Below, piece after piece: positions 52,322 through 63,011 of a DNA stretch of 64,000 nucleotides. The stretch comes from Symbiodinium natans (Eukaryota; Sar; Dinophyceae; Suessiales; Symbiodiniaceae). The position numbers were made by a program, and so were the translations under genes. The notes under the pieces were generated by a model. It saw only the letters and a list, made by a program, of their open reading frames with translations, was not told the DNA's origin and searched no databases. Position 1 is the stretch's first letter; each line of letters starts with the position of its first letter. Location of the stretch: contig CAJNDS010001447.1 of the NCBI GenBank assembly GCA_905221605.1, positions 690,216-754,215 on the forward strand, read 5' to 3'.

Positions 52322-52584
52322 AGGAAGGAAAAGAAGCGAAGGAGAAGAGAAGCAAGGAAAAGCAGAGGAAGGATCAGCAGCGCTCAGTCGAGCAGTGAGG
52401 AGTGAGTTTCAAGATGAGAAGGAAGCCAGAACAAAGGATGGAGTATCCGTTCTACTGGCAACTTTCAGGAACTTTGTTTTCGCTTTTGTTGACTAAAGGA
52501 AAATGATCCGAGTAATCAACTTAGCCCACGACAGTCGAAGCTAGCTTAGTCTAGGAACGACTTTCACCAGCTTCGAAGGCGGGG
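52322..52584 (+). other. Copia 3' untranslated region
   Basis: A purine-rich run (about 52322-52380) is followed by mixed sequence, ending GAAGGCGGGG before the 3' LTR. Confidence 0.7.
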
Positions 52585-52763
52585 TGTTAAACATCTACGC
52601 AGTATAGGAAGCTGTGCACCAGGTGCATGTGGAATGCACACCAGAGCCTCGGAACGTCTTGTCGACGACAGGCTCGAACAAGGACACACACCGCAGCGAA
52701 CCCAGGAAAAGTGCGGAGTGTCCCAGCTTTTCAGTTAGCTTTAGATTGACCCTATCTTTGACA
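52585..52763 (+). repeat. 3' LTR
   Basis: 179 bp, read as identical to the 5' LTR. Followed by the target duplication TCTTT. Confidence 0.95.
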
Positions 52764-52830
52764 TCTTTCCAAACTCATCCCTAGTTTCGCACGTAGCTTC
52801 AGTAGTGAAGTGGCTCGAGAATAAGGCTTC

Positions 52831-52945
52831 TGCTCGATCTTGCTGTCGTTTCTTTGGACTACGTTACCTTGGCAAATGTCCTGGGTGGTGATGCTGGAGG
52901 AGACCTCCAGGTCTTGCGCTTCATGCGCAGCCTGGCCGGGAAGAG
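52831..52945 (+). CDS. Channel gene, exon with S3 and start of S4
   Basis: After GAGAATAAG the frame reads LLLDLAVVSLDYVTLANVLG, a transmembrane S3 with the membrane Asp, then GGDAGGDLQVLRFMRSL leading into S4. The exon ends near 52938 at a possible GC donor (CTG|GCCGGG). It lies 68 bp beyond the copia 3' LTR. Phase with the upstream exon is not settled. Confidence 0.7.
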
Positions 52946-53474
52946 CCTCAAAAATCACACCATATCACACCATGCGAATGTCTTAGTAATTTCTCGTAAT
53001 GTGCTTGCAAAGTGCGAATCGAAAAACTCAGAGAAGCGCCTCGCAATCAAGGGTGGTGCTACAGAGGTAGATTGAGCGAAGGAGGAAACGCAGCATAATG
53101 CACAGGTACATCCAAAGAACGACCCGGAGGAATAGCTTGCGTGAAACCGGTGTTGACAATCAGCCCTCATACTGCTATCGCACAAAGACACGTGCTGATC
53201 AGCTCCAGGATTCGTTGCGGTGTGTAGTTGAGCCTGTGCGGTTGAGCCGACCACGAGAAGCGCCCGACTGCATGCTTACCCAAGACTTCGCATCAGATGG
53301 CGTCAGATGGACCTCCTTTCCGAGACTCCCGAGCCCTGTCATTTCTCCTCAGCTTCCCAGTATTTCCCAATCCAAGAGAGCAGAGAGCGAGCCAAAGGGC
53401 GAGAGACTCGAGAGACTCCTGCCAGTCCGCACTTCCATTTGACCCCATTGGCCCCATTGGTCACGTAAGAGAGA

Positions 53475-53560
53475 AGAGCCTTAAAAGGCGTCGCTCGAGC
53501 CTTGCGCTTGCTGCGCTTGCTGAAGATGGGACGCTTTGACGATGCTTGGGACCGATGATG
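53475..53560 (+). CDS. Channel gene, S4 exon
   Basis: In one frame the sequence reads VARALRLLRLLKMGRFDDAW. The Arg-x-x-Arg/Lys spacing is that of a voltage-sensor S4 and its linker. An acceptor-like TTAAAAG lies at 53473 and a possible GA donor after GGGACC. In the other frames it is not interpretable. Confidence 0.6.
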
Positions 53561-53660
53561 AGCAGCAGTTGCTCAGGAATTTTATTCAACAAAAGAGGGC
53601 CTCCCTAGGTTTCTTGGAGTGCTTTTGAAGTTCTTTTACTGAGCCCTTTTTGAAAGCCAA

Positions 53661-54470
53661 GGACATGATGCAAGAGATTGCCGCCTCCACAGGGCGCCAG
53701 TGGATCATGCTGGTCGTCGCCATTATCAACACAACAGTGGCCATCCTCTGCATCGCCCACGTGATGACGTGCGCTTGGGTGGGCATTGTTCTCTACACCG
53801 ATCGAGAGGATAACTGGCTGACCTTGTCCGCCATGGCAAATGCAGAGCCAGGTTCGGATCCTTCCTTGGATCCGGTGCTGAAGTACTTGCATGCCTTTCG
53901 CTTCATCCTCAACGCGCCGTCGCCACCTTTACTGGCAAAGGACAGTGTGGTGGAGCGGGTCTTTGACATCCTGACCAACATCTTCACCTTCGTGGTAATC
54001 GGCGGTACCGTCTCCAAATTAGTCGGGACTGTCTCGGAACTTCGTAGCATGAACGCCGCGAAGTCCAGGCAGCGCATCGACTTGCGCCTCTATCTCCAGA
54101 GCCAAGATGCATCGTTCGAGCTCATTTCGCGTGTCTTAAAGTTTGCTGACTACAAGCTTGACAAGATGGTGCCAGCAACTTTCGATCCAACCTTGATATC
54201 TCACACCTTGCAGACGGAGATCTCCGTGAACCAGAGGGCCCGATTTATCAAGATCGTTCCCATCTTCGACTTGACCTGGCAGCTCTGGCCAGAGGTCTTT
54301 TCAAGCATTTGCGTGGTGCTTCGAAAGGTCGTGTGTGAGCATCATGAGGAGGTTTTTACTGCTGGTGACTTGTCCACCTTGCTCTACGTGACAGTCACGG
54401 GAGAGTTCCGCCACGTTGAGGGCTTTGAAGGGCAGGGTGAAGTCACCGAGCTTTCAGGCTGGGGACCCAG
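53661..54470 (+). CDS. Channel gene, S5-pore-S6-C-linker and start of cyclic-nucleotide domain
   Basis: From DMMQEIAASTGRQWIMLVVA the exon encodes S5 (INTTVAILCIAHVMTCAWVG), an extracellular loop, the pore helix region YLHAFRFILNAPSPPLLAKD, S6 (VFDILTNIFTFVVIGGTVSK) and a C-linker (KSRQRIDLRLYLQSQD). It ends with the first strands of a cNBD-like fold: CEHHEEVFTAGDLSTLLYVT then VTGEFRHVEG. No GYG-type potassium filter is present, so selectivity is open. Hyperpolarisation or nucleotide gating is inferred from family architecture only. The exon probably ends near 54435; the remaining open frame is intronic. The middle of the cNBD was not found in 54470-55760. Confidence 0.75.
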
Positions 54471-55373
54471 ACCTTGCCGGCCTTGTTCTTGGGCTTGTTC
54501 TTGGGCTTGCATGTGCTTGCATCATAGCTCTTAAGATGCTCAAGAATGTTCAATTTCAAGCTGGCAAGAACTGCCGGCTTCGTCTGTTCGAAGTGAGGTC
54601 CGGGGTAGCAGCGACTCTTGAACTCACTTTCTCTCCATAGAGATCAGAGGCAGTGGGCGTGAGGAGGGGCTTTAGTGCTCGAATGCTCTCAAGATGCGCG
54701 AAGTGCACATTGCGCCTTTGTTGCGCGCACACCCAGGTGCCTTCTGTCACCAAATGCTTGCACACACACACACACACTACATGCGGTCATGTATAGGTTC
54801 ACACAGTCGCACGCACGCACTTCGTTGTGTCTCGGGTTGATGATGTGAGTTGACAGAACCGACTCTACCCTCGCGGACATCGGCTCTCACTCAACGTCAG
54901 AGTCAGAGTGGTCAACTCTGCCCACATCCTACATCGTAGCTTTGTTGGGCACATGGCACTGTCCGAGTGTGCTGTGACCCTTTCTGTGTGTTTTTGTCCG
55001 CATCAAGCCGGTGGTTTAGAGGATTGACGAGAGCAGAAATGCTGAGCATCGAAGCCAACAGCCACAAGGCTCTTCCTATGCTGCTGGAACCTCACTCACG
55101 TAACCAACAAAGCATTAATATCACATCACTGGGCGAGCGTCGTCTCGAGGTCTGCCTATGTGCCCGAAATGAACGGAAAGCTTTGGGCCCATCCCTGCAA
55201 AAGCCAGTGCCAACGTTTGTGCATAGTTGTAGAGAGTTGCACGAAATCAGGAGCAGCACCAGGAGCGTGCTCGTCGCCAACACAGAAGACAAGGAACCAC
55301 AAGTGAGCATGTTGGTGTGATTCCTTTTTGCACACACACACAGCCGTGTTCACGCACCATCTGCCCAGGATTC

Positions 55374-55482
55374 TGGCTCCTCTGAACACACTGACTGTTA
55401 CAGTGCTGGGGGACCGCCGTTCAGTGCAGGTCACCAGCGAGTTCCACCCTCACGCTGCTGAGCACCAGCGCGCCAAGTCATA
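55374..55482 (+). CDS. Channel gene, possible small exon
   Basis: The frame NTLTVTVLGDRRSVQVTSEF then HPHAAEHQRAKS is open to a TAA. It could supply the missing cNBD strands but lacks the expected motif. Low support. Confidence 0.2.
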
Positions 55483-55765
55483 ACCAGTGAAAGCGGTAAA
55501 AACTGTCTTATCATCGCCTATTCCGATCGTGAAGCTCTGAACACGTGTGCCGACTTGACCACTTTCCCACAAGCCAAAATGCTCGAAGCAGAGAGCCAAG
55601 AGCCGAGTCAAGAAAGTCAAGTGCTCTGTGATGACAGTTGCCAGGGGGCGGGGGTGTGCATGTGTGCGAAGCGAGTGCCCCTCAGCGCTGAAATACATGC
55701 TACCAATGCTACCTTGACTATCCTGGCAGATCGCAGCCTCGGAAGCTTCTGATTTTGGCAGGTGT

Positions 55766-55870
55766 GAACTACTTGGAGGAGCTCAGCCTGTACGTTGATG
55801 CCCTCGCGCATCAATCTTCGTTGATTGCTACCAGCTTTGCAGAGATGCCTCTTTGCAGAAGCCAGGTTCG
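55766..55870 (+). CDS. Channel gene, cNBD C-terminal exon
   Basis: After TTTTGGCAG the frame reads VNYLEELSLYVDALAHQSSL, then IATSFAEMPLCRSQVR. This is the Y-F-E-E-L-x-L-Y pattern that follows the cyclic-nucleotide fold in dinoflagellate channel-like proteins, as remembered. GC-rich third positions support it. Confidence 0.5.
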
Positions 55871-55974
55871 CGGAAACGAAGAAATCAAAGAATCATAGCC
55901 TGTTGGCTGTCCGGGATCGTCAAAGGCAAAGTTCAGGGTCAGGTCCGAGTCAGCAGTTGCTGTTTCTAGGATTT

Positions 55975-56110
55975 TGTGCAAAGGTTCGTGCTCGATGGTG
56001 ACGGGTTGGTGGAGTGCTTGCAGCACACACCCACCTGTGCTGCCATGTTCGTGGAATATGCCAAAGAGCTCGTCGCGATAATCAAGAAGTCGCCCGCCTG
56101 CACATCCTCC
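55975..56110 (+). CDS. Channel gene, post-cNBD helix exon
   Basis: The frame RFVLDGDGLVECLQHTPTCA continues AMFVEYAKELVAIIKKS. An F-V-E-Y-A-K-E helix commonly closes this region. A second frame (RLHILLQLARFRFARVLAAQ) becomes protein-like from about 56088, so either a very short intron or an indel lies there. Confidence 0.5.
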
Positions 56111-56159
56111 TGCAGTTGGCAAGGTTTAGGTTTGCGAGAGTCCTTGCCGCACAATCGCC

Positions 56160-56447
56160 AGGATCGGTGAGAAGGCCTCGCTCAACTTTCAGATCGAGCT
56201 CTCCGAGTCATGCGCAAAGAAGACCCAGACATATCAGGACCTGTACCCAAACCTATCTACACGACTCGAAAACGTCGACCTTTCACACATCCTCCCGACG
56301 GAGCACAGTCCCCAATCGGATTCTCTTTCTCCCGTTGCATTCACATCTTCGTCAAGTGAGACGGACGCGCAGACTTTTGTGCCGGCGTGGGGCACGGCGC
56401 TGCGATGGTTCATCGAGACTGGCTGGCCAGACAAGCTTCTAGGGCCT
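56160..56447 (+). CDS. Channel gene, C-terminal domain exon
   Basis: The frame IARIGEKASLNFQIELSESC, AKKTQTYQDLYPNLSTRLEN, VDLSHILPTEHSPQSDSLSP ends TDAQTFVPAWGTALRWFIET then GWPDKLLGPSRA before the open frame enters a GT microsatellite. The D-L-Y-P and W-x-D-x-L-L text fits a dinoflagellate-specific C-terminal region. The donor is probably in CTTCTAGGG near 56440-56453. Confidence 0.5.
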
Positions 56448-56454
56448 TCTAGGG

Positions 56455-56783
56455 CTTTGTGTGTGTGTGTGTGTGTGTGTGTGTGATGCTGTGGGTGTGA
56501 CGCTGTGTGTGTGACTGTGAGTGTGCGTGACGCTGTGACCGTGTGACCGTGTGACCGTGTGACCGTGTGACCGTGCGACTGTGCGACTGTGCGAGTGTGC
56601 GAGCGTACGAGCGTGCCAGTGTGCAAGGTGCGAGTATGCTCGAGTGTGCGCGAGTGTGGGAGTGTGCGAGTGTGGGAGCGTGTGAGTGTGTGAGCGTGTG
56701 AGCGTGTGAGCGTGTGAGCGTGTGAGCGTGTGAGTGTGTGTGAGTGAGTGAGTGAGTGAGTGAGTGAGTGAGTGAGTGAGTGA

Positions 56784-56815
<32 letters not shown>

Positions 56816-56935
56816 GTGTGTGTGTGTGAGTGTGAGTGTGAGTGTGAGTGTGAGTGTGAGTGTGAGTGTGAGTGTGAGTGTGAGTGTGAGTGTGAGTGTG
56901 AGTGTGAGTGTGAGTGTGAGTGTGAGTGCTTGCGT
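56455..56935 (+). repeat. GT / GAGTGT / GAGT microsatellite
   Basis: Nearly 480 bp. Order: (GT)n, (GACCGTGT)n, mixed GCGAGTGT, (GTGAGC)n, (GAGT)n, (GT)n, (GAGTGT)n of about 18 units. It directly follows a coding exon and lies in an intron of the channel gene. His/Thr frames on the minus strand are artefacts. Confidence 0.97.
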
Positions 56936-57346
56936 GCGCGTCCGTCTGTGTGTCTATCTCTGCATGTGAGGGTGTCGTGCGTGCGAGTGTGCTTGGGCGT
57001 GCGCGCGCCTCGCTGTGTGTAGGTGTGATTGTGGCCGTCTGGGTGGCTGTGGGTGTGCAAGTGTGTGCGTGTGTTCGGGGGAGGAGAGACGCCCCCCTTG
57101 CACGACCCGCTCCGAGGCTTACCATTTCCGACCTTCCCGAGCAGCTGCAGACGAGCATCCCAGAAATCTCGCCAGAAAATGGGTCCCACGTGCTTTTCGA
57201 GCAGGGCTTTGAAAGAGATCGAGCCGAGTCTTCTTGCATCTGCGCCTCGGCCGCAAGACACGGGGTCTTCAAGTTCCCGAAACAATCTTGACTCCTTTTC
57301 AACACACTGCAAGCGCGCTTTTGAGGTGTGTTGGCCTTAGTACACG

Positions 57347-57463
57347 ACCGCTACGACATCTTCACGAACGTGCAGCCGCCCCCCGCAAAGCTTCTGACGT
57401 CCCAATGGGACCAGCTTCAGCACATCATGAGATGGATCAGTCCCACCGAGGCTGAGGGCATTT
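57347..57463 (+). CDS. Channel gene, C-terminal domain exon
   Basis: After GGCCTTAG the frame reads VHDRYDIFTNVQPPPAKLLT, then SQWDQLQHIMRWISPTEAE. The next exon continues the same helical domain. Confidence 0.5.
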
Positions 57464-57653
57464 TGGCAGCTCAACGCTAGCGGTTTGTCGGTTTGTCTTC
57501 TTCGGGGGTTTTCGATGTTTTGAAAACACGCGTGGGTCAAGCTGCAGATTGAGAGAGAAGCGACGTGTTTTGGAATCCTTTCTTAGGAGCAGTCTGAACC
57601 GGAAGCCTCTGAGTGCCTTTCTATTGTGTGGGCGAAGCATGCGAAGCTGCCAG

Positions 57654-58115
57654 GAGAAGATCCATGCGGTGCTGGTTCTCCTCGCAATCCGGTCCTTGGG
57701 AAAGTGCAAGAGGCTGGCGAACCAAGTGTGGCTGTCTGAAAGCAGCCCAGAAAACGTGGTGCTCCATTTGATTGACAGCTGCAAGAACGTCGTGCCCTCC
57801 GTGCACGGTTTGACTCCGGAGGGCTTGATGCATGCCAAAGGCGCTCTAATGTTGCACTCAATCTTCAATCTGGCACAGATGTTGCAAGGTGAAAACGTTC
57901 CTGCCAACGTGTTCCAGCTGCAGGAGAACGTGAAAAGGGATGGCTCTGAGGTACTTCGCTTCTACATCCTCTTCCTGCTCGGCTTCATGAGCGGCCTCGC
58001 TGCCGGGCGAGGCTCTAAATTCCTGACGGCAAAGCGTGCAGAAAGCGTCATCGACGCCATCCGCATGCTCAAGTACCTTCTTGAGGACTCTGCCTGCAGC
58101 ATCTATTGGGGACGC
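57654..58115 (+). CDS. Channel gene, large helical C-terminal exon
   Basis: Starting after GCTGCCAG the frame reads EKIHAVLVLLAIRSLGKCKR, passes NVVPSVHGLTPEGLMHAKGA and NLAQMLQGENVPANVFQLQE, and ends GFMSGLAAGRGSKFLTAKRA then CSIYWG. The text is highly protein-like with a hydrophobic segment FYILFLLGFMSGLA. The open frame extends upstream to 57549 and downstream to a TAA at 58146, but both ends look intronic. No Pfam family is recalled with certainty; similar domains recur in dinoflagellate proteins. Confidence 0.65.
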
Positions 58116-58204
58116 TCTGCCACCTCAGGCATGTTTGAACGCACTTAATGTAGCAGCTCATAGCTTTCATCTCCGGTGATGAGACCACCAAGGATTCCTC
58201 GGGG

Positions 58205-58323
58205 CTCGGGCGAACGTCTTGAACGTCCCCTTCGAGACTGCGGAAGACTTGGTTCTGCTGCGTCTGGCTTGCCTTTCACGCGTGGAAGATCGAAGTGGCT
58301 ACCGGCAGCTGCAGGATTTCCAG
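58205..58323 (+). CDS. Channel gene, short C-terminal exon
   Basis: The frame NVPFETAEDLVLLRLACLSR then VEDRSGYRQLQDFQ precedes CAG|GGTTGAG. The 5' edge is uncertain. Confidence 0.5.
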
Positions 58324-58461
58324 GGTTGAGACACCCGTAGTTGGAGCATGTTGAAGCGTAGGCTCGGAGATATCGTCTAGATATAACTTAGGCCAAAGAC
58401 CGCGGATCCCGAAACAAACTCCCAAACTTGTTGCAACCTCACCTGGCCTCACCTCCTCGAG

Positions 58462-58971
58462 GTAGCCTGGCGCACGCTTGGTTCCGGTGAACAGACTACG
58501 TTGGTTCAGCATTTCCTCGCCGATGGCATTGAAGATCTGGCAATGGTGTTCGAGTTCCTGCCAGACTGCGTGGCAAACGCTGTTCGCAACCCAGCTATCG
58601 GCTTGAGCTGTCTACTGGAGCTGCTGGTCAACCTCATTCACATGTTGCAGCCGGCGGCAGCCGGAATGTTGGCCAATATGCCCGGAGCACAAGTTGTTCT
58701 TGTGAACCTCTCCGACATGAGTGAGTTCATCGCAAGCGTTCGCAACCGCTTCATCTTTGAGACTTGCATCTCCCGATGCAAGGTCAACTTTACCAATGGG
58801 CGAGTTCAACTGGAGATGACCGGCAGCAACTGGGCTCGCGTGAATGAACCAAATTCAGATATTACAAGCTTGGCGTACGGCGTCAAGGATGTGCTCCAGA
58901 AGCAGAGATCTTTGGAGACCCAGATCCTGACAAAGCTTCGCGCTGGACCAGTGGAAACATTCGATGTGTAG
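58462..58971 (+). CDS. Channel gene, terminal exon
   Basis: After CTCCTCGAG the frame begins VAWRTLGSGEQTTLVQHFLA, continues DGIEDLAMVFEFLPDCVANA, LSDMSEFIASVRNRFIFETC and LEMTGSNWARVNEPNSDITS, and ends GPVETFDV with TAG at 58969-58971. It is a well-behaved helical C-terminus. Assignment to the same gene rests on the continuous order of same-strand exons and remembered similarity between the pieces; a separate gene starting near 57.3 kb is possible. Confidence 0.65.
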   Translation, partial: VAWRTLGSGEQTTLVQHFLADGIEDLAMVFEFLPDCVANAVRNPAIGLSCLLELLVNLIHMLQPAAAGMLANMPGAQVVLVNLSDMSEFIASVRNRFIFETCISRCKVNFTNGRVQLEMTGSNWARVNEPNSDITSLAYGVKDVLQKQRSLETQILTKLRAGPVETFDV

Positions 58972-61757
58972 ACGGTCCAAAAGAAGAACCCTGCGGCTGC
59001 GAATCCGCGGCCGCTCATTTTCAAGTGCACACCTTTGTGCAAGCGCTATCATTGAGGCTATCATTTAATTTTCGCAGCAATGTCTAAAAGAGAACGTGCT
59101 GCCAATTGATGGCGTGTTTCACCGGCGCTGTATGGCGCTGTCAATGTTCGTTGTCAGCTGAATGGTTGCGGCGATCGTCGCGGAGATTTCGTGCAAAAGG
59201 TGCCATTGTGCCACAGCGTTGGGCATGAAATCTGCAACGGCATGCCCAAAGCAACGACGAAGGACATCGAGAGGCCTCGCAGCCTCAATGAAAGTCCTTC
59301 AATGCAAAAGTGGAGGTTTAGTGGAATGCTCTCCTGTCCACTTTTTGGTGGGGAAGGCGGGGGCTCTCTGCTCATGGCTGGGGCCTTGTGGCTCCTTTGT
59401 CCGGCTCGGGGGCGGAGTACTTTTTTTTTTTTTATTTTTTTTTTATGGTTTTGTTTCTTTTTCCTTTTCAAGTATATATATATATATATTCACATATATA
59501 TATATACATGTGTATATACAGTTTTGTATCGTTTGATTTTCTTAGGGCTCTAGTTTCGCTTCATGATGGGGTGGGGCGACGCATGCACCCAGCTATCATG
59601 ATGCAATACATGATGCGGTATAGTTTTTGGAAATAATTTCCGAGGAAACGATTTCTGAAATAAATAGAGGAATTCAGAGTTTTTGTTGAGATACGGATGC
59701 CATGCGCTTGGGGCCTTCGGATTTGCTTATTTCGGGTCCTCTGGGCCCAAATTGCAGAAGACGTTGGGGGTTACTGAGAGTGCTCTTCCAATCATCTGCG
59801 CCAAAACGTGCACAGTGGTGGCCTTGAAGCTTCCGGGTTGTGCCGAAATGGTTTCGCCTTCCGAGTTGCGGCCCTTGTGCTGCGTCTGAGCACCTGCATC
59901 GGCGCATATCGGCACATCGCCTGCTCACGCCCGCATCACCTCATCTCTTTCCAGCAGCTCCACATCCAGTGGCACCACTCCGATAGAGACGAACGCCTGT
60001 GAGCTTCCGCTGTGGTTTCAAGGCCGCTGTGCACTTTGGAATGCAAAGTAGCGAGTGCTTGCCAGACCTTTGACAAGGCAGAGCGGACGTGCAGGAGTTA
60101 GTGCAGAACAGGAGAAGGCAGAGAAAGACGTAGGGTGAGGGCTCCTGGACGTTAGGCCTGACAGTCCTAGAATCATACCGGTTGGTCCTTTTGTGAGCGA
60201 CCGAGCGTGTTCAACTAGCATCCTGCTTTGCAGGACCGAGCATACTCAAAGATCGTATTCAAATAGCGCTCAAGTTTTGGGGGCCCGCGCATTCAGAACA
60301 CTGTACAAGAAAAACATATCCCTCAGAGGTTTGTCGTATGTCCCCTCTCTTCATGCTCGTAAGGTTTGGTGAGGAGGGCCTTAGAAGTTTGTCGCATGTC
60401 CCCCTCGCTTCGTGCTCTTAGGGTGACATCGTAAGCAACTAGCACCGCCGCGCAAGCACCTCAAGAGGAATGCGCCCACTTCATCAGCCCTCCGATCTTG
60501 AAGGAGACCTCGCCAGTCGGAGCGGTGGGGACGTTGAGACAACTTGACAGCTCTGGCGCCAACCGCACCCTTAGATTTCCAGCGGCTCAACACTGGCCGT
60601 TGGCAAAACTTGCCCCCTTTCGTTTCTCCTCTTTGCTCAAAGTTTGAGCAGCTCTTCTTCGTAGCTCGATCGCTTCTAGAGGGCGAATGAATTTCTCGTG
60701 TCAGACACATCATACACCCATGTCTGGGAACGTGCACATCTGCAGGTTTGGGCGCGACAAAAACCATCACTATGTGTGCCCATGCAAACATGCGTGTGGG
60801 CAGAAAGGCAGGTGCTTCCGGGCACATGTACGTCATGTTTTGTTATGTCCACACTACTACATGTTTGTGTCAGCACAACATGTCTCTCCGTGTGCACCCA
60901 ATATGAATGGCAAGGTTGTGCGCGTCATTTTCTCTGTTTCCCGGCTGGCGCGGACGAATACCAAACACATGTTGTATTCAACGTCTTTGACAAAAGTCAC
61001 AGTCCGTCGCGCATGCGTTCTTTAAGCTCCGGCAAAAGGTTGGCCCCCCGCGCATTGCAAACTCCCTGTCGTATCTGCTGTTGGAGAATTTCGGGACAAC
61101 AAATCAGTACCTTAGAGTCTCAACTTCGCTCGGAACTCTGAGGTCACCTCCTGGAATCACACGTTCGTAGGAGTTGTATTGGTAGTATGCGACAGCCATA
61201 TGCTTCTGCAAATGATGCTTTCGTCATCTCTCGCCAACGATTATTGTTACATATCGTGGGCCCTCCAGAATCGTAAAGAGCTGGTCAAGTGTTGGTAGCA
61301 GCATGTTAGGTCTTCCGTTTCGCCTGCTGCCACGCACTTTGAAACGGATGCCTCATCATCTAGCTCATAAACTCACAGAGGCATAGAGGCATTTTTTGTC
61401 CGCTGCCCTTTGTGATTTTGCACCGAGTTTGGAGTCATCATAGGGGACTTCATTGAGAAGTGACATTGTACCTCGTTGAAGAGTGCCTTGGAGACCGTGT
61501 TCAGCCTGTTCAGCCTGAGCTTGTGGTGCCAAAGTCTTGAAGATGATCGACTCGCAGCAATTTTTCAGTTTCCCCTCACATTTTCGGGGTTTCCTCAGTG
61601 CAAGGCCAGTAAGGGTACAACGCTGCATTCAGGACAGCACATGCCTTTATACTGATTTATGCTACATCTTCAGCCTTCTACTTACCAGCACTGCCCTGAC
61701 CGTCCCCTCTCGCTTTGAGCTCTCGCTTTGAGCCCCTTCTTCTGGAGGGGGAGCGAT
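58972..61757. other. Intergenic stretch
   Basis: Holds a T-rich tract (59420-59450), a (TA)n run (59472-59515), ATGATG-like short repeats and unique DNA. Frames at 59162-59553 are open only through the T/TA tracts. Frames at 59683-59889 and 60687-61141 have no splice or domain support. No terminator or polyadenylation signal of known type can be assigned. Confidence 0.4.
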
Positions 61758-61924
61758 ATGGGCAACTGTTCACCTCGCAGTTTGGAAGGAGGTCACTTTG
61801 AGCATGAGCAGTATGCCCCAATGTGGGTGGTGAAGGTGGAGGATGTCCTGGAGATGACCGGGCGACTGCAGCCCCATCAGGTCTTGAAAGACCAGGGCCT
61901 GCTCGTCGAGTGGAGCTCCATGAT
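61758..61924 (+). CDS. TIR-ankyrin gene, exon 1
   Basis: The start MGNCSPRSLEGGHFEHEQYA carries Gly2 and Cys4, a typical N-myristoylation/palmitoylation site, so membrane attachment is likely. It continues PMWVVKVEDVLEMTGRLQPH, QVLKDQGLLVEWSSM and ends with AT before a GT donor at 61925. Joining to exon 2 across the 143-bp intron (61925-62067, ending ACGCAG) restores ATG-TTC and keeps frame. The longer read starting at 61728 is not needed. Confidence 0.8.
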
Positions 61925-62067
61925 GTTCCTCGGCCACATGCGCCTGTGCTTGTTGCTTCTCAACTTCTGATCTCCTCAGACCCTTAGTTAGAAGGAAACG
62001 GGTAATGCATTAGGCTATGCTTGGACGATGCTCCTGGGGGTGTGCGTGTCAAGATCGAATTACGCAG

Positions 62068-62818
62068 GTTCAGCGTCTTCGTGTCGCACCAATGGCTGGG
62101 CTTTTCTCATCCCGACCCATCTGGCGAGCAACTGCGGGTCCTTCAAAGCATCTTGAGAAATCTGATCTCAGGGCGCATCAAAGTGGAGCATGATGCCGTG
62201 TCTCAAATCAATGGCTGTCTTCGCACGCTGACACTTGCAGAATGTGGGAGGATACAAGCTGGCGCCATTTGGCTGGATTACTTCTCTGTGCCTCAGCATG
62301 TGGGTAGCAGCCCCATTGGAGAACAGCCCCAGTACGTCAGGTCGATTCCTTCCTACGTGGATCGTTGCGAGGCCTTCCTTGCTCTAACACCAAGTGCGGC
62401 CCACGAAATGGGGTATCGTTGCAATGATGACAGCTGGATACAGCGAGGCTGGTGCAGGCTCGAGTTGTGGTGCAAGACGCTCTCCACAAGATCCAGCATT
62501 CCAGTGATTCAAGTGACCGGCCATGACGTGGCACAGTTCACAAAGCCAGATTGGATTCACAACCCGGTACACTCTGGCGACTTTGCCTTGGAGGAGGACC
62601 GCCCCGCAAGTAACCGCGTCGTTCAGGCAGTTCTGGAGCACAAGCTTCGTGAGCTGCGGAGCAGGAAAAACTTGACGGCCTACCGGTTCTACAAGGCCTG
62701 CTTTCATACGATGATTGGCGTGTCTGTCGTAGAGCGAAGCATTGAGGAGTTCCTTTCCGAGTTTGCATTCTCGCTGCCACTGAAGCAGCACAGTGGCTTG
62801 GGCCCGGTGGCCTGCGCA
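62068..62818 (+). CDS. TIR-ankyrin gene, exon 2: TIR-like domain
   Basis: The exon encodes FSVFVSHQWLGFSHPDPSGE (residues 57-76), IWLDYFSVPQ (123-132), YVDRCEAFLALTP and SWIQRGWCRLELW (about 179-190). The pattern S-H-x-W, D-Y-F-S-I/V-P-Q and W-C-R-L-E is that of a TIR-like fold found widely with ankyrin repeats in dinoflagellates. Glu188 lies at the catalytic-Glu position of TIR enzymes. It ends ...GPVACA with a GT donor at 62819 (intron 62819-63011). Enzyme activity is not shown. Confidence 0.85.
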
Positions 62819-63011
62819 GTTCCTCAGTAGAGCCAGTAGACTTGGTACTGTCTGACTGCATCAGGATTTTGCTCCTTTATAGGAACTAGTCCGGCAAGTA
62901 AGCTCAATGCTGAAGGGCCAAAAGCAGAAGATAGGAAGAGAGAAGGAGGCTCCACTTCTACATGCAAACTGTAGATTAGGCGGAAGCCTCGTCGAGAATT
63001 CAGCAAGTAAG

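Larger units (their letters stand above)
42972..52763 (+). mobile_element. Full-length copia-type LTR retrotransposon in the channel intron
   Basis: Two 179-bp LTRs (42972-43150 and 52585-52763) start TGTTAAAC and end TTTGACA; by eye they are identical. A 5-bp target duplication TCTTT lies at 42967-42971 and 52764-52768. A primer-binding-like TGGTAGCGGAGC directly follows the 5' LTR and is 10/12 identical to the initiator-Met type site TGGTATCAGAGC. A short purine-rich GAAGGCGGGG precedes the 3' LTR. Domain order protease-integrase-RT-RNase H defines it as Ty1/copia. The element is in the same orientation as the host gene. Several frame changes interrupt its coding sequence. Confidence 0.96.

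Noticed and set aside
56439..57312. Two 287-288-codon minus-strand frames rich in His/Thr/Ser
   Set aside because: They are reverse readings of the GT/GAGTGT microsatellite.
62907..63011. ATG at 62907 as start of a separate ankyrin protein
   Set aside because: A phase-0 AG acceptor at 63011 and a matching GT donor at 62819 join the ankyrin part to the TIR-like exon in frame.
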